Shown piece after piece: positions 62,046-64,000 of a stretch of 64,000 nucleotides of DNA; position 1 is the stretch's first letter, and each line of letters starts with the position of its first letter. Both the position numbers and the translations under genes were made by a program. The notes under the pieces were generated by a model, which saw nothing but the letters and a program-made list of their open reading frames with translations, was not told the origin of the DNA and did no database searches. Source of the DNA: Betaproteobacteria bacterium Ga0077527 (GTDB lineage: Bacteria > Pseudomonadota > Gammaproteobacteria > Burkholderiales > SG8-41); contig LNDW01000020.1 of NCBI GenBank assembly GCA_001464815.1, positions 124,001-188,000 on the forward strand, in the 5' to 3' direction.

Positions 62046-62612
62046 TCAGGCTCGCGGACGGGCAAGCGCGAACTGCGCCACGCGCCGGCCGAGGTGCTCC
62101 GCGGTCTTCAGGTCGCTTGCAGGAATTGCTTCGGCCCCCTGATCAACATTGGACTGGGTCATCAGGCCGGTGAAGCTGCCCATGCGATTCAGATCCTCGG
62201 CGCTGCCCTTGCTCGAATTGTTGCCGGGCATCAGGCCGAGGCCCACCCAGACCATGCTGTGCTGCATCGCCAGAGTGAACATCTGGTTTATGGTGCTGTA
62301 CTTGTCGCCGTTGATACTGCCGGAGTGGGTAAAGCCGGCGGCGATCTTGTCTTTCCAGCCCTGGGTGAACCAGACCTTGGAACTGGCATCGGCAAAAACC
62401 TTGAAAGGTGCCGAGGCACTGCCCATGTAGGTGGGCGCACCGAAGATGATGGCATCAACAGCGGCAAGATCGTCCCAGTGCTTGTCCGCGTCGGCGACGC
62501 TGATTGACTGCACGGTGACACCGGACACTTGAGCCGCACCGCGCGCGACCGCCTTGGCAATTTCCGCGGTGTGACCGTAGCCGCTGTGGTAGACGATGGC
62601 AACTTTGCTCAT
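62046..62612 (-). CDS. Flavodoxin-like NAD(P)H:quinone oxidoreductase (WrbA-like)
   Basis: A 188-residue FMN protein. The phosphate loop is VAIVYHSGYGHTAEIAKAV at the N-terminus, and IIFGAPTYMGSASAPFKVF and AGFTHSGSINGDKYSTINQM are the flavin-binding loops of the WrbA/flavodoxin_5 group. Such enzymes carry out two-electron quinone reduction, avoiding semiquinone radicals. GGAGTCA precedes the ATG. It is the middle gene of the pirin-flavodoxin-DODA run on the minus strand. Confidence 0.9.
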   Translation of the reverse strand: MSKVAIVYHSGYGHTAEIAKAVARGAAQVSGVTVQSISVADADKHWDDLAAVDAIIFGAPTYMGSASAPFKVFADASSKVWFTQGWKDKIAAGFTHSGSINGDKYSTINQMFTLAMQHSMVWVGLGLMPGNNSSKGSAEDLNRMGSFTGLMTQSNVDQGAEAIPASDLKTAEHLGRRVAQFALARPRA

Positions 62613-62666
62613 GAAAGTGACTCCTTTGGCTTATGGATTCAGATTGCAGATTGTTGTTGAAAATTC

Positions 62667-63362
<696 letters not shown>

Positions 63363-63475
63363 GATGTGTCTCCTTTCGGTGGGGTTGCGTGCTGCTGTGG
63401 AACACATCCTAGGCAGGCTGCAAAACACAAGAAAGCGAAAAGAACTGACTCAGTTGATCAGAAATACTGAATAAT

Positions 63476-63503
63476 ATTTATCAATAAAAACAATTGCTTA
63501 TGA
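63476..63503 (+). repeat. Copy of dispersed AT-rich motif
   Basis: Plus-strand reading ATTTATCAATAAAAACAATT, then GCTTATGA. It lies in the divergent pirin/LysR control region, ending 27 bp before the LysR start. Confidence 0.65.
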
Positions 63504-63529
63504 ATTTATATGGCGACTAGTGCAGAATC

Positions 63530-64000
63530 ATGGCCATGACCATGCGTCTCTCCCTCGACGCCTTGCTGGTGCTGGATGCCATTGACCGCAAGGGCAGCTT
63601 TGCCGCCGCCGCGCACGAGCTGCATCGGGTGCCTTCGGCTGTGACCTATACCGTGCAGAAACTCGAGGAAGATCTCGATGTGCTGCTGTTCGACCGCCGC
63701 GGCCATCGCGCAAAACTCACCACCGCCGGGCGCGAACTGCTCAGCGAAGGCCGCCATCTGCTGCGTGCCGCCGGTGAACTCGAAGCCCGGGTGAAACGGG
63801 TCGCCACCGGCTGGGAGGCCGAGTTGCGCATCGCCTACGATGGCCTGCTGCCCACAACGGCGATGTTGAAGCTGGCGGAAAACTTTTATGCGGCACACGC
63901 CAATACCCGCCTGCGTTTCTCGAATGAAGTGCTCGGCGGCTGCTGGGATGCGCTCGCTTCGGGCCGGGCCGATCTCGCCATCGGCGCTTCCGGTGAAGGC
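63530..64000 (+). CDS. LysR-family transcriptional regulator (C-terminus beyond window)
   Basis: The first 157 residues are present. The winged helix-turn-helix reads LSLDALLVLDAIDRKGSFAA, then AAHELHRVPSAVTYTVQKLE and LFDRRGHRAKLTTAGRELL. The effector domain begins ELRIAYDGLLPTTAMLKL. Three in-frame ATGs (63530, 63536, 63542) are candidate starts, and no clear ribosome-binding site is seen. Its divergent position with respect to pirin, flavodoxin, DODA and DedA-rhodanese genes suggests it activates them, probably in response to quinones or other electrophiles. Confidence 0.92.
   Translation, partial: MAMTMRLSLDALLVLDAIDRKGSFAAAAHELHRVPSAVTYTVQKLEEDLDVLLFDRRGHRAKLTTAGRELLSEGRHLLRAAGELEARVKRVATGWEAELRIAYDGLLPTTAMLKLAENFYAAHANTRLRFSNEVLGGCWDALASGRADLAIGASGEG

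Overview
The window looks like chromosomal DNA of a GC-rich betaproteobacterium, most likely of the order Burkholderiales. The main reasons are eight tripartite-tricarboxylate (Bug/TctC-type) solute receptors with no linked membrane subunits, a cold-shock gene overlapping a second-type infA, and a catabolic gene set (GntR and LysR regulators, gamma-glutamyltransferase, tautomerase, old-yellow-enzyme, DODA dioxygenase, pirin). I see no rRNA, tRNA, CRISPR array, prophage or complete insertion sequence.

Layout. 1-6.9 kb: a truncated enolase-superfamily gene, NnrU, a coiled-coil membrane protein, a 39-residue basic protein, two Bug receptors, an exported NADP-binding reductase and a quinone oxidoreductase. 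6.9-11.5 kb: a DCC protein, a HigB/HigA-type toxin-antitoxin pair inserted at the 3' end of a CoxE-like VWA gene (with a second copy of that 3' end left behind), the VWA-MoxR pair, and a second toxin-antitoxin-like pair (zeta-like kinase plus Phd-like protein). 11.6-14.7 kb: gamma-glutamyltransferase, 4-oxalocrotonate tautomerase, Bug. 14.8-22.6 kb: one overlapping operon encoding a peptide-type ABC importer, allophanate hydrolase and a GntR regulator, preceded by a palindrome that may be its operator. 22.9-28.2 kb: SDR, two Bug receptors, alpha/beta hydrolase, OYE-type reductase. 28.4-33.1 kb: HrpA helicase and a YbhB-type protein. 33.2-41.6 kb: small envelope and housekeeping genes, aspartase, and a coupled phosphosulfolactate-synthase-like/sulfatase pair. 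41.7-46.5 kb: TrmB regulator divergent from a Bug gene, a lipoprotein hydrolase, GST, csp-infA. 46.5-53.3 kb: TetR regulator divergent from a complete RND efflux operon. 53.3-60.2 kb: Bug, FAD oxidoreductase, Bug, nitroreductase, MFS exporter and an exported methyltransferase-like protein. 60.3-64 kb: LysR divergent from pirin, flavodoxin, DODA dioxygenase and a DedA-rhodanese fusion.

Most notable observations. (1) The DedA-rhodanese gene carries an in-frame TGA in its rhodanese active-site loop, and the expected reading frame continues for 46 codons; this could be a selenocysteine codon or a nonsense mutation. (2) A roughly 28-bp AT-rich motif recurs at least eight times in non-coding DNA. 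(3) The HigB/HigA-type module is flanked by 62-bp repeats of the VWA 3' end that differ only at synonymous positions. (4) A dispersed palindromic repeat lies in frame inside hrpA. All assignments come from reading the sequence; no database search was run.
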